A DNA stretch of 57,735 nt from contig CAIWFH010000037.1 of assembly GCA_903911925.1 (NCBI GenBank), positions 1 to 57,735 on the forward strand, in the 5' to 3' direction. Origin of the DNA: an uncultured Acidobacteriaceae bacterium (lineage in GTDB: Bacteria; Acidobacteriota; Terriglobia; Terriglobales; Acidobacteriaceae). The position numbers and the translations under genes were made by a program. Position 1 is the stretch's first letter. Every line of letters begins with the position of its first letter. The notes beneath the pieces are model-generated. The model searched no databases. It was not told the origin of the DNA and saw only the letters and a program-made list of their open reading frames with translations. Below are positions 9,001 to 15,908 of this stretch, one piece after another.

Positions 9001-11761
9001 CGTGGGCTATTACAGCTTTGAGAACCAGATTGTGCCCGGCAATGGGTTCACAGCGGCGGACTTCAACGGCGAGTACTCCGCAGGCACGCTTTGGTTCCAC
9101 GATGCAGGGCAGACGGCCGGGAGCGGAGAAGTTTTCCCGGATGGAAATGGGAACCTGCTCGGATTCCTGGATGCTGACCAGGCAGGCAACCTCACTGTGA
9201 ACTCTGTGGGGTCCACAAACTACGGCCCCGACCCATCGGGCCGCTTCGTCATGGCCGGAGGCTCAAACATTCTTTACATGGTTTCGCAGGATGAGGCTTT
9301 CGTGTTCGATGCCAGCGGCACAAATCAGCCGGCCTTGCAGAAGATCACCAGGGCCAATCGCACCACAACGGCTCCGCTCACCATTACCACCAGTTCACTG
9401 CCATACGCCAAAAGCAACAGCTACTACTATCAGACGCTCCAGGCGATGGGCGGAACGGGAACCGGCTACAACTGGACAATTGCCAAGGGGTCTTTGCCCA
9501 GCGGTATGAGTCTGGATTCTTCGTCCGGAGTCATCTCCGGCACGACGTTCCAGACAGGGGATTTCGGGTTCGGGGTGCAGGTTAGCGATTCGGGAAGCAA
9601 CAGCACCGTGCAAAGCCTTGACCTGATCGTGAAATCGGGAGCGACGGTTTCCATCACCACAACGAACTTACCTGACGGCGAAGTAGGTGTTTTCTACGCC
9701 GCTTCGCTTTATGCGCGCGAAGGTGGTGGGGGAATGCCGTCGATCACAAGCCACCTTTCAGCGAGCTCCCGACCCATGGCAGGGGGGCAGCCTGGTGGGT
9801 CGTTTACTTTCACCCTCCAAAGCGGCTATCTTCCCGATGGCCTCATCCTGGATTCCACCGGGCTGATCAGCGGAACGCCTGCCCAGTCCGGAACATTCCA
9901 GTTCACCGCCAAGGCCACGGACAAGGTCGGGAATTCCGGGACAGCGAACCTTCAATTGCTTATCAACACAGCAGCGCCGTTGGTCCTGCCTCCTTCCTCC
10001 TCTACAACAGTGCTCGTAAACACGCCGATCTCAATGTCGATCAATCCATCGGGCGGTGCGCCGCCCTACGGCTGGACCGTCAACGGGAACGCGGTTCCAA
10101 CCGACGGATCATTGCTGCTTCCGTCAGACGCAGATGGACTCGGATTCTCGGTCGATTCAAAGAGCAGCTCGCTGAACATTTCCGGCACACCGACTGCTGT
10201 CCAGGCCGTTGTGCTCAACATCGAGCTTTCCGACAAGTACGACGCTCCGGCCATGTTTGAATTCACAATCAACGTGGTGGCTGGGCCGGACGGCAGCAAC
10301 AATGACTTTGTAAGCGGCACCTATGCGTGCCTCTTCCAGGGCTTCAATGACGGTGACGGCACGCGCTGGGCCTCGGTTGCCAGTTTCATTACGGATGGCA
10401 AAGGAGGCATCAGCAGCGGAGTTTTCGATTCCAATGGCACTGATTACTCGACTGCCATGAGTGGTGCGTTGACGGGAACCTACTCCATCGGCACCGACTT
10501 TAACGGTCTTCTGAGCATGACAACGAATCCAGGCGGCGTGGTAAACCCCAGTCAATGGGCTTTGGCCGCGACGCACTCGACCCAGCCCGCTCAGCAGTTC
10601 CGCCTTGTCGAGGTGGATGATATTGGGGCCAATCCATCGAACCAGCACGGCACGGCCAACTGCTACCTTGCCACGCCGGCTGCCTTTGCCAGCAGTACGT
10701 TTGAGGGCAACAGCTTTGCGATGGGGATGAGCGGCGAGAACTTCAACAGCAACGATGGGACGACCACGCCAAAGGCCGCAGTAGGAAGGTTCAGCACGGC
10801 GAGCGGCGCGGTCAGCAATGGCTACATCGAGATCGCGAAGGCTGGCGCCACATCGGTCGAAGCCACGGCGTTCTCAGGCAGTTACACTGCGCCGGATCAG
10901 AACACGGGGCGCTCGACAGTGACTCTCGATGCAGGCGGCGGGAACATGGTTACGCTCGCGGTCTACATCATCGACGGCAGCCGCAGTTTCATGCTTGAGA
11001 CAACCGCCGGAGATGGCCTGCTGGCCGGCAATGAACGCAAGCAGAGCCAGACAACCGCCTATTCCGGTGCAAATATGAATGGAAACTTCGTGCTCTACGC
11101 AGAGGGCATTGGCTGGACCAATAGCGTCGACATTTCCGGTCCAACCGGCTACTACTCAAATCTCTTCCAGGGGGCAGGAGATGGCGCGGGCAATCTGACA
11201 ATCAACCAGAGCTATCAGGATGCGGCAGGCGCGTATTCCGTCGGAAACGCGGTCGGCGGCCCTGTTTTGCTCAATTTCGACGCGACCATCAATGGCCGGG
11301 TGTGGATGCAGCCAGGCAACGACACAACCGCCTATCTGTACCTGTTCAACAATAACCAGGGATTTGAGATGAGTCTTGGTTCTGACGGGAGCATGGATTC
11401 CGGATGGATGGAGGCGCAGACCCAAACCAACTTCAACAATTCGGCGGTTGCCGGGCATTACATGATGGGGCAAATGCCGCAGTTGCATGCCGGCTCAAAT
11501 GGCAACATAGGCGAGTTCTCAATGGATAGCGGTGGCAACATTGAGGGCGCCATAACCAACGCGGGACAGGGCAATTTCTTCTGGGATCAGCCGATGAACA
11601 TGGGTTATTCCTGGGATCCGGTGGAATTCAACACCACGGGGACCTTCTTGGTCAATAACGGAAGCCAGGGCGGGGCAAGCTGCGCGGTAATCAGCGCCAA
11701 GAAGTTCGTTTGCACGGTCCAGACCGATTCCAACCCGTCCCCGATGATCATGGTGCAGTAG
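2..11761 (+). CDS. Giant secreted Kelch/Ig-repeat protein (5' end outside window)
   Basis: The frame is open to the left edge, so the gene starts upstream; about 3,919 residues are visible. Numbering from the GTG at 62, the order is: a choice-of-anchor-D-like Ig domain (about 1-105), a chitobiase C-terminal-type domain (107-185, motif YYTTDGSVPT), six Kelch-type blades (about 193-665, each with WxWMGGSS, GGR and LNDLW), and a second chitobiase-type domain (674-752). A unit of about 820 residues then occurs twice. It contains a carboxypeptidase-regulatory-like fold, an FN3-like domain, a dockerin-like calcium loop (DQNNNGLVDAGD, DMNNDGIVDATD) and putative-Ig (He_PIG) domains. The C-terminal third alternates He_PIG domains with LNGTYA/SGTYA-type repeats. 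No catalytic motif, LPXTG, PEP-CTERM or membrane anchor is visible at the C terminus. Such proteins are usually extracellular adhesion or carbohydrate-binding scaffolds; the specific role here is unknown. Confidence 0.9.
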   Translation, partial: DNAAGSPHTVTLAGLGTAPAVSLSAASLTFADTAIGSTAPTQAITLSNTGTAVLNVQSIGITGANHDSFSETNNCNSTVAAGANCTITVSFSPLTFGPLSASLSISDNAGSTLQMVALNGTGLIPSATPVFSVNGGTYASPQWVSITDGTPGAAIYYTTDGSVPTESSNLYARPIRVLVTETMKAIAVGPNYPPSSVAQAAYTITLSALVPNEWTWMGGSSVMAASGAFGLGIYGDSGSYGILGTPGAENVPSGRNSGANWTDSSGHLWFFGGEGFDSLGTWGHLNDLWKFDIPTQEWTWMGGSSVLPGIYKAQPGVYGSLGIAADGNIPGGRANAASWTDNSGNLWLFGGDIYDNTGSIAELNDLWKFNPSTNQWAWMGGSSTIMAGSGQSGVYGSKGLPGSGFTPGGRDTSVTWTDANGNLWLFGGYGYDANGSLGYLNDLWVFNPSINQWTWWGGSSKGYLQAIYGARGVAAPANLPGGRAGASGWVDSGGNLWLFGGYGLDSNSKLSELNDVWEFNTSTDEWAWMGGSSTLATNCVQPSGDGVCAQPGVYGTMGASSSNTFPGGRMHATTWADKGGNFWLMGGQGADSFGTSGWENDLWKIDPFSGNATWMAGSKSAGQPNGSPLGAYGGLGVSSAANVPSGRAMAFAWTDPAGNFWLQGGEGWDSAGDFGDLNDLWVYQPGLASAQAAIPTFALTPGVYSSAQTVGITDATPGSTIYYTTDGTAPSVHSSVYSNAITVGSTETIEAVAAAPNYSVSPIAVARYTIQALPTLTITTPSPLPDGVVGTPYSAVIGVTGAGPSYSWLVNGTPVTSTTPAQLPNGITLSFNGGVYLAVGGTPTVPGIMPFTVTALDVATGASTGAVQFSVTIKTNSVGQGFTVSGQINLQNCGNSGSLPAITVAISTNPVQTTTTDSNGSFSFQNVSSGQYAITPSISGPSSVFYPATQPVTVNNGPANTNFQVSLGYSFSGTVHYNGIRTGQVYLNLINTSCGNGTTFGTSVNVSNNNPVPFTIRGVPPGTYTLKSWMDNLGTGAKNASNPTGMSTGLQVIDSNVTNSIAFLIDPSTISVSSPPVIQGVSTFEQGAIVSYAPVLDGNGVEAAGYYTLQWSNDQGFNSISGTQDFMSQGANGNNIWIVSGLTNSTPYYFRARSHAGAVSTALGSAYGPVAIAPPSGANVVSGTVTFSQTPTGPLYVGLFDQKTSQVYTTSIANPVSPQPYSVQVPNGASYFLFGILDQNNNGLVDAGDITNINSGDGNTIAIGGSVNDLGLTMPSSNSTVSLTTQHSRQIGSNGINEGYGLSFNVRPVLKTPVAVALVSGLNVLAPMDIGQCTNCGNDTYSFWVSLSNIRPNPGDSYGIQVSYSDGPPDTLPVAVGAVLDAFASNMSPTGTGSNTTPTFTWADPANNPDGYSYQFRLWPSDGGTIWQIPGNDTKSNGFDSSINSITWNVDPTGGNSAPTVSSLVTGTTYNWQIQAQDSSGNSAQTQVSYAVGSVSPLTLPTPNPATLGPATVGLPYSGSIVAAGGIGPYTWMVSGLADNLTSTPNGNMLVITGTPFSQGGVTFQVWVSDAGTNTTIGPITYSINVQAAVSPVSLPVPNPNPATLGPAFVGASYSGSVNAIGGVPPYSWKVNGVPVIVGGTPIQLGYNLVAGNGGDAALVINGVPVTPGTVTFTASVTDSSNSNSGDVTYSIPVNPSNTGGGVQVNGQIHLSGCNSGNVSLPAITVSLSGNGGTVPAVTTDSKGNFSFLNVPDGKYTITPSLDPSLASSMFYPASQDITISNGGSPSFINFQAALGFTIAGKVYGTGSDTGQIYLSLSGNSCSGTTYGTSVMEPGPFVIRGVPPGTYTLHGWQDDLGYGAQNAWFPSGTSTMPLTVTNANLTGATLHLTDPQNFYTPPAPTLSGISAFDQGVVVSFKASTNTSGMEQALYYNVQWSTYPNFDSITGNREFSATGTQGANIWIVNGLTNGQTLYFRAQSAVGTLKSAWNFWPNPVSIGAPAGNSVQGMVTFTVDPNSGHSTGNLYVGFYDQSNGQIFTTSISNPVSPQPYSVQVPSGSNYFFFGIVDMNNDGIVDATDFTNTKNDGAGLVTISGPMSGEDLVLPSQSSVLKLTTQHQQQTNSTGTNDSYSLNFDLTAENKLPVAVTLFDGPNVLIPTDIGQCANCGNDPYRFTVNLNTARPSPSDPPYKLLVTYSDFSVETLSGAVSAVIDEFAANLAPRGTGALTAPTFSWTDPADASNYTYQFSLWDSNGSSIWNIPGNNSQSSGIPSTINSIQWGTDPTGNGNNTPNPAILTNGTTYNWQIQLQDANGNSSRTQVSFMPGTASAGVSLPSTNPASLPSTGTVGQFYTGNITVSGGTAPYAWTVTGLPSDSLSSSNSGGNMLTISGTPTANATVTFQVSVTDNNGATAGPITYTINITTADQLGLPTSNPGTLGPAVAGVSYSGSIVALSGVYPYSWTVNGAAVPTTGSTIAIADGLFVSNFGDNTVNITGTPGLAQTVSFDVKVADHIGSYAGPVTYSILVASTASAGVSIYTTMLPPAYVGSPYSFNLGTSGGTPPYTFNILAGSLPGGLSLSTTTGAITGTPTMAVDNDYVGLQATDSGNPQQFSPFTDIDISVLPSVPQCSNDGSAKAELNGTYALQLAEVDLSGQGSNTILGELTADGNGTFTAGMFDGNGPTSTSAFQGTLTGTYSIGSDNRGLFNLTIPGAGPDGTAKAVGFCVALNSINGGVAGGGAVVEDDANQQVTSGAFYALAPSLLSPGSIQGNWAFGLKGSKIPNGNANLATRHASVGYMALDGNGVITAGEMDGSDDKYNSAGGLINQFTPMLALTGTYTLDASGRGTATFNTKGAGNQNFVFYVTALNQLLMLETDSAKNVLNGSNNTVLTGTAYLRSTSKFDSTTLNGTSVNVGDSLALDKSGNAIGGHIGAGIFTWDGAGNVISAMDDNFAGTVNFAGGQTYQTTYAVDANGRVTMPYGDGITAVFYLTGQNQGVGIDNHLNVGYYSFENQIVPGNGFTAADFNGEYSAGTLWFHDAGQTAGSGEVFPDGNGNLLGFLDADQAGNLTVNSVGSTNYGPDPSGRFVMAGGSNILYMVSQDEAFVFDASGTNQPALQKITRANRTTTAPLTITTSSLPYAKSNSYYYQTLQAMGGTGTGYNWTIAKGSLPSGMSLDSSSGVISGTTFQTGDFGFGVQVSDSGSNSTVQSLDLIVKSGATVSITTTNLPDGEVGVFYAASLYAREGGGGMPSITSHLSASSRPMAGGQPGGSFTFTLQSGYLPDGLILDSTGLISGTPAQSGTFQFTAKATDKVGNSGTANLQLLINTAAPLVLPPSSSTTVLVNTPISMSINPSGGAPPYGWTVNGNAVPTDGSLLLPSDADGLGFSVDSKSSSLNISGTPTAVQAVVLNIELSDKYDAPAMFEFTINVVAGPDGSNNDFVSGTYACLFQGFNDGDGTRWASVASFITDGKGGISSGVFDSNGTDYSTAMSGALTGTYSIGTDFNGLLSMTTNPGGVVNPSQWALAATHSTQPAQQFRLVEVDDIGANPSNQHGTANCYLATPAAFASSTFEGNSFAMGMSGENFNSNDGTTTPKAAVGRFSTASGAVSNGYIEIAKAGATSVEATAFSGSYTAPDQNTGRSTVTLDAGGGNMVTLAVYIIDGSRSFMLETTAGDGLLAGNERKQSQTTAYSGANMNGNFVLYAEGIGWTNSVDISGPTGYYSNLFQGAGDGAGNLTINQSYQDAAGAYSVGNAVGGPVLLNFDATINGRVWMQPGNDTTAYLYLFNNNQGFEMSLGSDGSMDSGWMEAQTQTNFNNSAVAGHYMMGQMPQLHAGSNGNIGEFSMDSGGNIEGAITNAGQGNFFWDQPMNMGYSWDPVEFNTTGTFLVNNGSQGGASCAVISAKKFVCTVQTDSNPSPMIMVQ

Positions 11762-11780
11762 AGAAGCGCACACAAGCCCC

Positions 11781-11813
11781 GAAGCCCCGGCGAGCAGACG
11801 GGGCTTCGTTTTC
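11781..11813 (+). terminator. Rho-independent terminator of the giant gene
   Basis: A perfect 8-bp stem (GAAGCCCC at 11781-11788 and GGGGCTTC at 11800-11807) with an 11-nt loop is followed by GTTTTC, 20 bases after the stop codon of the giant repeat protein. Confidence 0.85.
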
Positions 11814-12049
11814 AGGACCGTGATTCAGGGCCGTTACCGAGCCGATTGCCAAGCGGCAGAAGCGGGGAGACTACCCCTGCCACCGGGTGTTTGAATTCTC
11901 TGGGGTCCAGTCGCTCCGGCAATGAACTCCAGGTTCAAACCCTTATGGAGGCGAGAAGGCCGAAGAAGGCAGAATCGGACGAAGAATATCCGCGTGGATC
12001 TTCCATTCTTGAATACGAGGATTTTTCTTTAAGGCGGGAAAGAAGTAGC

Positions 12050-12141
12050 TGGCGGAGAGGGGGAGATTCGAACTCCCGAAGGCCTTTCGACCTTGTCCGA
12101 TTTCGAGTCGGGTGCATTCAACCGGGCTCTGCCACCTCTCC
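12050..12141 (-). tRNA. tRNA-Ser (anticodon CGA)
   Basis: On the minus strand a 92-nt type II tRNA folds. The 7-bp acceptor stem is GGAGAGG/CCTCTCC, the discriminator is G and CCA is encoded (12052-12050). The anticodon loop is CTCGAAA, giving anticodon CGA (plus-strand positions 12103-12105), which reads UCG. It has the long variable arm typical of serine tRNAs and a TTCGAAT T-loop. Plus-strand reading frames across this stretch are artefacts of the tRNA. Confidence 0.95.
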
Positions 12142-12454
12142 GCGTATTGCTTGGGCAGCATCCAAATTCTACACGAACGACGGGAATTCGGCCAACGGAG
12201 CCCAGTTCGCAATCGAGGGTCGGAGTCCTCCTGCTGGTTACCCGCTTGGGGGGCACTGTGTCCTCATTTTGGTGCCTGTCCGCCATAACGGACAGCAGAT
12301 ATCTGCGAGTTCTTTCAGGGCCGCAATTTTACCGCCAATGTGTGTTTCAGCTTAGAACCGACAGCCAAAGACTGCTGATTCCGCCTGGAATTGACACCGC
12401 AGTATTCCAATAGGTAGTCTTGCCTGTCTTGCAGGGAAAGTGAGAAGCACCGCC
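12142..12454. other. Intergenic region with dyads and a candidate promoter
   Basis: No coding sequence is convincing in this stretch between tRNA-Ser and the dehydrogenase operon. It holds a perfect 7-bp inverted repeat CTGTCCG-CCATAA-CGGACAG (12276-12295), directly followed by the 10-bp palindrome CAGATATCTG (12296-12305). Further on is a TTGACA box (12391-12396) with a weak -10 candidate around 12414-12420 (GTAGTCT). The TTGACA box is the likeliest promoter of the operon starting at 12455. Confidence 0.45.
12166..12195 (-). promoter_or_regulatory. Candidate promoter of tRNA-Ser
   Basis: Read on the minus strand, a -10-like TAGAAT (12171-12166) lies 18 nt downstream of a -35-like TTGGCC (12195-12190). 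Transcription would start about 18 nt before the tRNA 5' end. The -10 is good and the -35 moderate; no experimental support. Confidence 0.4.
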
Positions 12455-13489
12455 ATGATTGGATTGGTCAACTACGCAAAAGAGCCCCACTCGGTGGAGC
12501 TTCGTGAACTTCCTGTTCCAGAGATCGGCGAAGAAGACGTCTTGCTCAAGGTGCAGGCGGTGGCTATCTGCGGCAGCGATCTGCATCAGTACGCAGGCCA
12601 GCAAAGCTGGAAGGTGAACTACCCAGTCGTTCTAGGGCATGAGTTCGCAGGCTCTGTCGCCAAGTTTGGCAGCCGTGTGAATGGCTTCAAAGAGGGAGAT
12701 CGCGTGGCCAGTGAAACCGCCGCGCTGCTGCCTCCCGATTCGGCATTCATCCGGCGCGGGCTCTATAACCTGGAACCGAAACGTCTCGGCTTCGGATACG
12801 GGGTGAACGGGGCGATGGCGCCGTTTGTCAAGGTTCCGGCGCGCTGCCTGCATCATGTTCCAGCCGCGTTGCCGATGGAAAAGGCGGCGCTGACCGAGCC
12901 TTGCTGCGTGGCCTACAACGCGGTGTGCGTCAACTCCCACGTGCGGCCTGGTGACACGGTCGCGGTGATCGGCCCGGGGCCGATCGGGCTACTGTGTGCG
13001 GCGATGGCCAAGCTCTCGGGCGCGGGGCATCTTATTGTGATCGGTATTCCCGCCGATGCCAAGCGGCTTGAGGTTGCGAAGCAAATGGGTGCCGATACAA
13101 TACTCGGCGCGCAGGGCGAAGATGCCGCGGAGTGGGTGAGGAACTTCGGCGACGGCTACGGGATGGATCTTGTCGTGGATGCTGCGGGTGTTTCTTCCGC
13201 GCTGAAGCTCGCTCTGGATATCGTGCGTCCGGCGGGGCAGATTACCAAGGTTGGATGGGGACCGCAGCCGCTGAACTTCTCGCTCGATCAACTGGTGCAG
13301 AAGGCGGCAACGCTTCAAGGCAGCTTTTCGCACAACTGGCTGATATGGGAGAAGGTTCTATCGCTGCTGGCGAGCGGCAAGATTGATGTAGGTCCTGTTC
13401 TCAACCGGATTTCTCCGCTATCCGAATGGCGCGAAGCATTTGAGGAGATGCATTCAGGCGCGATCGTAAAAGGAGTGCTGAAGCCATGA
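12455..13489 (+). CDS. Zinc-type medium-chain dehydrogenase (sorbitol/threonine dehydrogenase-like)
   Basis: This 344-residue MDR-family NAD(P)-dependent alcohol or polyol dehydrogenase probably oxidises a hydroxyl of a sugar or polyol in the cytosol. The catalytic zinc site is visible (ICGSD and GHE motifs in the N-terminal GroES-like domain), as is the Rossmann loop GPGPIG. The four structural-zinc cysteines normally found in the CGxCxxCxxGxYNLC segment are replaced: here the stretch reads PPDSAFIRRGLYNLEP. The start chosen is the ATG at 12455, matching the usual N-terminus; an upstream in-frame GTG at 12440 is possible but has poor ribosome-binding spacing. It is the first gene of a tightly spaced cluster and its stop overlaps the next start (ATGA). 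The substrate cannot be told from sequence. Confidence 0.88.
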   Translation: MIGLVNYAKEPHSVELRELPVPEIGEEDVLLKVQAVAICGSDLHQYAGQQSWKVNYPVVLGHEFAGSVAKFGSRVNGFKEGDRVASETAALLPPDSAFIRRGLYNLEPKRLGFGYGVNGAMAPFVKVPARCLHHVPAALPMEKAALTEPCCVAYNAVCVNSHVRPGDTVAVIGPGPIGLLCAAMAKLSGAGHLIVIGIPADAKRLEVAKQMGADTILGAQGEDAAEWVRNFGDGYGMDLVVDAAGVSSALKLALDIVRPAGQITKVGWGPQPLNFSLDQLVQKAATLQGSFSHNWLIWEKVLSLLASGKIDVGPVLNRISPLSEWREAFEEMHSGAIVKGVLKP

Positions 13490-14265
13490 GTGAACGATTG
13501 AAAGACAAGGTCATCCTGATCACCGGCTCGACTACGGGCATCGGCGAAGCCATTGCGCGGCTCTTTGCCCGCGAAGGCGCGCAGGTAATGATCCACGGCC
13601 GGCGGCAAGATGCGGCAGAGAAGGTTGCCGCCGAAATAGGGGAACGCGCGGCCTTCGTTGTCGGTGCGCTTGAGGAGGCGGAGACTGCGGCGAAGCTGAT
13701 CGCCGCGACCGTTGCCCGCTTTAGCAGAATCGACGGCCTGGTAAACAACGCCGCACGGATCACGCGCTGCACGCTTGAAACGGCAACACCGGAACTTTTC
13801 GATGTCACCATGGCAGTGAATGTGCGTGCGCCGCTGTTGCTGATCCAGGCAGCGCTGCCGCATTTCCGCAAACAGGGTGGCGGGCGGGTGCTCAACATCG
13901 GGTCGGTCAATGCCTATTGCGGCGAGTCGAACTTGCCGCTTTACTCCATCTCAAAGGGCGGCCTGATGACCCTCACGCGCAACCTGGCCGATGCATTGGC
14001 GCCGGAGCACATCCAGATCAACCAACTCAACGTTGGCTGGACCCTGACGCCGAACGAATACCAGTACAAACTGAACGATGGCTTGGCGCCCGACTGGCCA
14101 TCGCATTTGCCTGCCGGGACTGCGCCCTCAGGGCGCATTCATTCGCCGGAAGAGGTGGCTATGGCGGCCGTCTATTTCCTCACCGACGAGGCCGCGCTTA
14201 TCAGCGGCTCTGTCCTCGAAGTCGAGCAATTCCCGGTCATCGGCCGCAACCCGATAAGGAAGTGA
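13486..14265 (+). CDS. Short-chain dehydrogenase/reductase (SDR)
   Basis: A classical SDR of 259 residues, predicted to be a cytosolic NAD(P)-dependent oxidoreductase acting on a sugar, sugar acid or similar alcohol. The cofactor motif TGSTTGIG is at residues 14-21, NNAA follows in the core, and the catalytic Ser (GSVNAY) and YSISK (Tyr and Lys) are present. Its ATG overlaps the stop of the preceding MDR gene by 4 nt, and the next gene begins one base after its stop, so the three are surely co-transcribed. Two dehydrogenases in tandem suggest sequential oxidation and reduction, that is epimerisation or ketone formation. Exact substrate unknown. Confidence 0.9.
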   Translation: MSERLKDKVILITGSTTGIGEAIARLFAREGAQVMIHGRRQDAAEKVAAEIGERAAFVVGALEEAETAAKLIAATVARFSRIDGLVNNAARITRCTLETATPELFDVTMAVNVRAPLLLIQAALPHFRKQGGGRVLNIGSVNAYCGESNLPLYSISKGGLMTLTRNLADALAPEHIQINQLNVGWTLTPNEYQYKLNDGLAPDWPSHLPAGTAPSGRIHSPEEVAMAAVYFLTDEAALISGSVLEVEQFPVIGRNPIRK

Positions 14266-14266
14266 A

Positions 14267-15163
14267 ATGAGCACGACTGTGAAGCCAAGGCTGGCGGCGT
14301 TCCCGAAGTGCTACATGGATGAACTGTGCGTCGATCACACCATGACGCTCTTTGAATGGATCGAGTTGGCAGCCACACTCGGTGTGGACGGCCTTGAATT
14401 TTATTCGGGCTTTCTTGAGGAGGACGAGACTTTCCTGAAGAAGGTCAAGGCCGCACTCGAACGGCACAATCTCGCCATGCCCATGCTTTGCTGCTCGCCG
14501 GACTTCACGCAGCCCGATCCTGTTCTTCTGCAAAAGGAGATCGATCTCGAGAAGCGGATGATCGAGACCACCGCGTTCTTCGGCGGCGGTTTTTGCCGCG
14601 TGCTCTCCGGTCAGCGCCGGCCTGGGCTCTCGCGCGAGGCCGGCGTCGCGCAGGTGGTGCGGGTCATGAAAGGCCTGCTGCCGTTTGCTGAAGAGCATGG
14701 CGTCGTCCTGAATATGGAGAACCACTACAAGGACAACTACTGGAAATTTCCTGAGTTCGCACAGAAGATGGATGTTTTCTGCGACATCGTTGATCAGATC
14801 GACTCGCCATGGTTCGGCGTCAACTACGATCCTTCGAACACGATCCTGGCCGGAGAAGATCCGCTTGAGTTGCTGGAGCGGGTGAAGCATCGCGTGGTGA
14901 CCATGCATGCGAGCGACCGCTACCTCAAGAGCGGCACCATCGAGGATCTGCGCAAGGAAGAAGACTCGGTGGGCTACGCCAGCCGCCTCTCTCACGGCGT
15001 GATCGGGAAGGGAATGAACGACTACGACAAGATCTTCTCCACGCTGCATGAGGTTGGGTTCAACTCGTGGATATCAATCGAGGATGGCATGGACGGAATG
15101 GACGACCTGCGCGAATCGGTCGGATTTCTCCGGGCCAAGATGGAGCGTCACTTCAAGGACTAA
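14267..15163 (+). CDS. Sugar-phosphate isomerase/epimerase-like TIM barrel (AP endonuclease 2 fold)
   Basis: A 298-residue protein of the xylose-isomerase-like TIM-barrel superfamily, which includes IolE/IolI, hydroxypyruvate isomerase and keto-sugar epimerases or decarboxylases. The four expected divalent-metal ligands are recognisable: Glu in MENH, Asp in NYDPSN, His in MHASD, and Glu in SIEDG near the C terminus. The protein is therefore probably active as a metal-dependent isomerase, epimerase or decarboxylase on a keto-sugar. It follows the SDR with a one-base gap and precedes the HPS-like gene. The family is too broad to name the reaction. Confidence 0.85.
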   Translation: MSTTVKPRLAAFPKCYMDELCVDHTMTLFEWIELAATLGVDGLEFYSGFLEEDETFLKKVKAALERHNLAMPMLCCSPDFTQPDPVLLQKEIDLEKRMIETTAFFGGGFCRVLSGQRRPGLSREAGVAQVVRVMKGLLPFAEEHGVVLNMENHYKDNYWKFPEFAQKMDVFCDIVDQIDSPWFGVNYDPSNTILAGEDPLELLERVKHRVVTMHASDRYLKSGTIEDLRKEEDSVGYASRLSHGVIGKGMNDYDKIFSTLHEVGFNSWISIEDGMDGMDDLRESVGFLRAKMERHFKD

Positions 15164-15215
15164 GAAAGGAATGCCGACGGGTTCGCCGCAGTGTGGAGTT
15201 CGCCCTGGCAGACAC

Positions 15216-15908
15216 ATGATGAAAACCATTGTGCAAATTTCTCTCGATATCATTTCCATTCCAGAAGCTCTGGATACGGCTCATCTGGCTATGCGTTCAG
15301 GCGTGGACTGGCTGGAAGCCGGCACGCCGTTGATTATTGCGGAGGGGATGAACGGCGTGCGCGCTCTGCGCGATGAGTTTCCCGGCGTGCCGATTGTGGC
15401 CGATCTGAAGACCATGGACGGCGGGTGGCTAGAGGCCGAAATCATGGCCAAGGCCGGCGCAACGCTTGTGGTGGTCATGGAGCGCGCGCATCCCGAGACC
15501 ATCAAGATGGTGGTGAAAGCCGGGAAAGACCTGGGCGTGAAGGTGATGGGAGACAATCTTGGCGCCAGCGACAAGGTGGCGGCCGCAAAAAGGCTCGAAG
15601 ACCTGGGTTGCAATTATGTCATCCATCACATCGGGTACGACGAACGCCGCGGTCTCGTGGCGGCGGGAAAACCATGCCCGAGCCCGTTGGACGAATTGCG
15701 AGAGATTGTCGCGGCGGTCAACGTGCCTGTGCAGGCGGTTGGCGGGTTGTCGATTGAGCAGGCGATCCGCACACCAGAGTATGGCGCACCTCTGGTTGTG
15801 CTCGGCGCGCCGTTGACGATTGACGCAGATTCGTTCAGGACTGCCTCTGGCAACCTGGAGGATAAGCTCAGGTTGGTTTGCGAGAGGGTCCACGCTTATC
15901 GCCAGTGA
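15216..15908 (+). CDS. HPS/KGPDC-type enzyme of the OMP decarboxylase superfamily
   Basis: This 230-residue half-barrel enzyme resembles 3-hexulose-6-phosphate synthase and 3-keto-L-gulonate-6-phosphate decarboxylase. The diagnostic metal and catalytic motif DLKTMD is present, preceded by EAGTPLI and followed by HHIGYDE and AVGGLS. DLKTMD is closer to the HPS signature (DxKTMD) than to KGPDC (DAKIAD). The reading frame extends upstream to 15048, but that part overlaps the previous gene in another frame and resembles nothing. The start is placed at the ATG pair 15216/15219, where homologues begin. No 6-phospho-3-hexuloisomerase gene is next to it, which argues against simple formaldehyde fixation and for a decarboxylase or aldolase step in the cluster's pathway. 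Confidence 0.82.
   Translation: MMKTIVQISLDIISIPEALDTAHLAMRSGVDWLEAGTPLIIAEGMNGVRALRDEFPGVPIVADLKTMDGGWLEAEIMAKAGATLVVVMERAHPETIKMVVKAGKDLGVKVMGDNLGASDKVAAAKRLEDLGCNYVIHHIGYDERRGLVAAGKPCPSPLDELREIVAAVNVPVQAVGGLSIEQAIRTPEYGAPLVVLGAPLTIDADSFRTASGNLEDKLRLVCERVHAYRQ

Noticed and set aside
12050..12141. tRNA-Ser as an integration site for a mobile element
   Set aside because: No integrase gene and no visible direct repeat of the tRNA 3' end were found in the window.
11846..12355. 169-codon plus-strand frame
   Set aside because: It runs across tRNA-Ser in antisense and gives the familiar artefact peptide GGDSNSRRP.
14488..14691. Frames inside the SPI-type gene in other registers
   Set aside because: The SPI-type gene has its four metal ligands in frame; the others are shadows.
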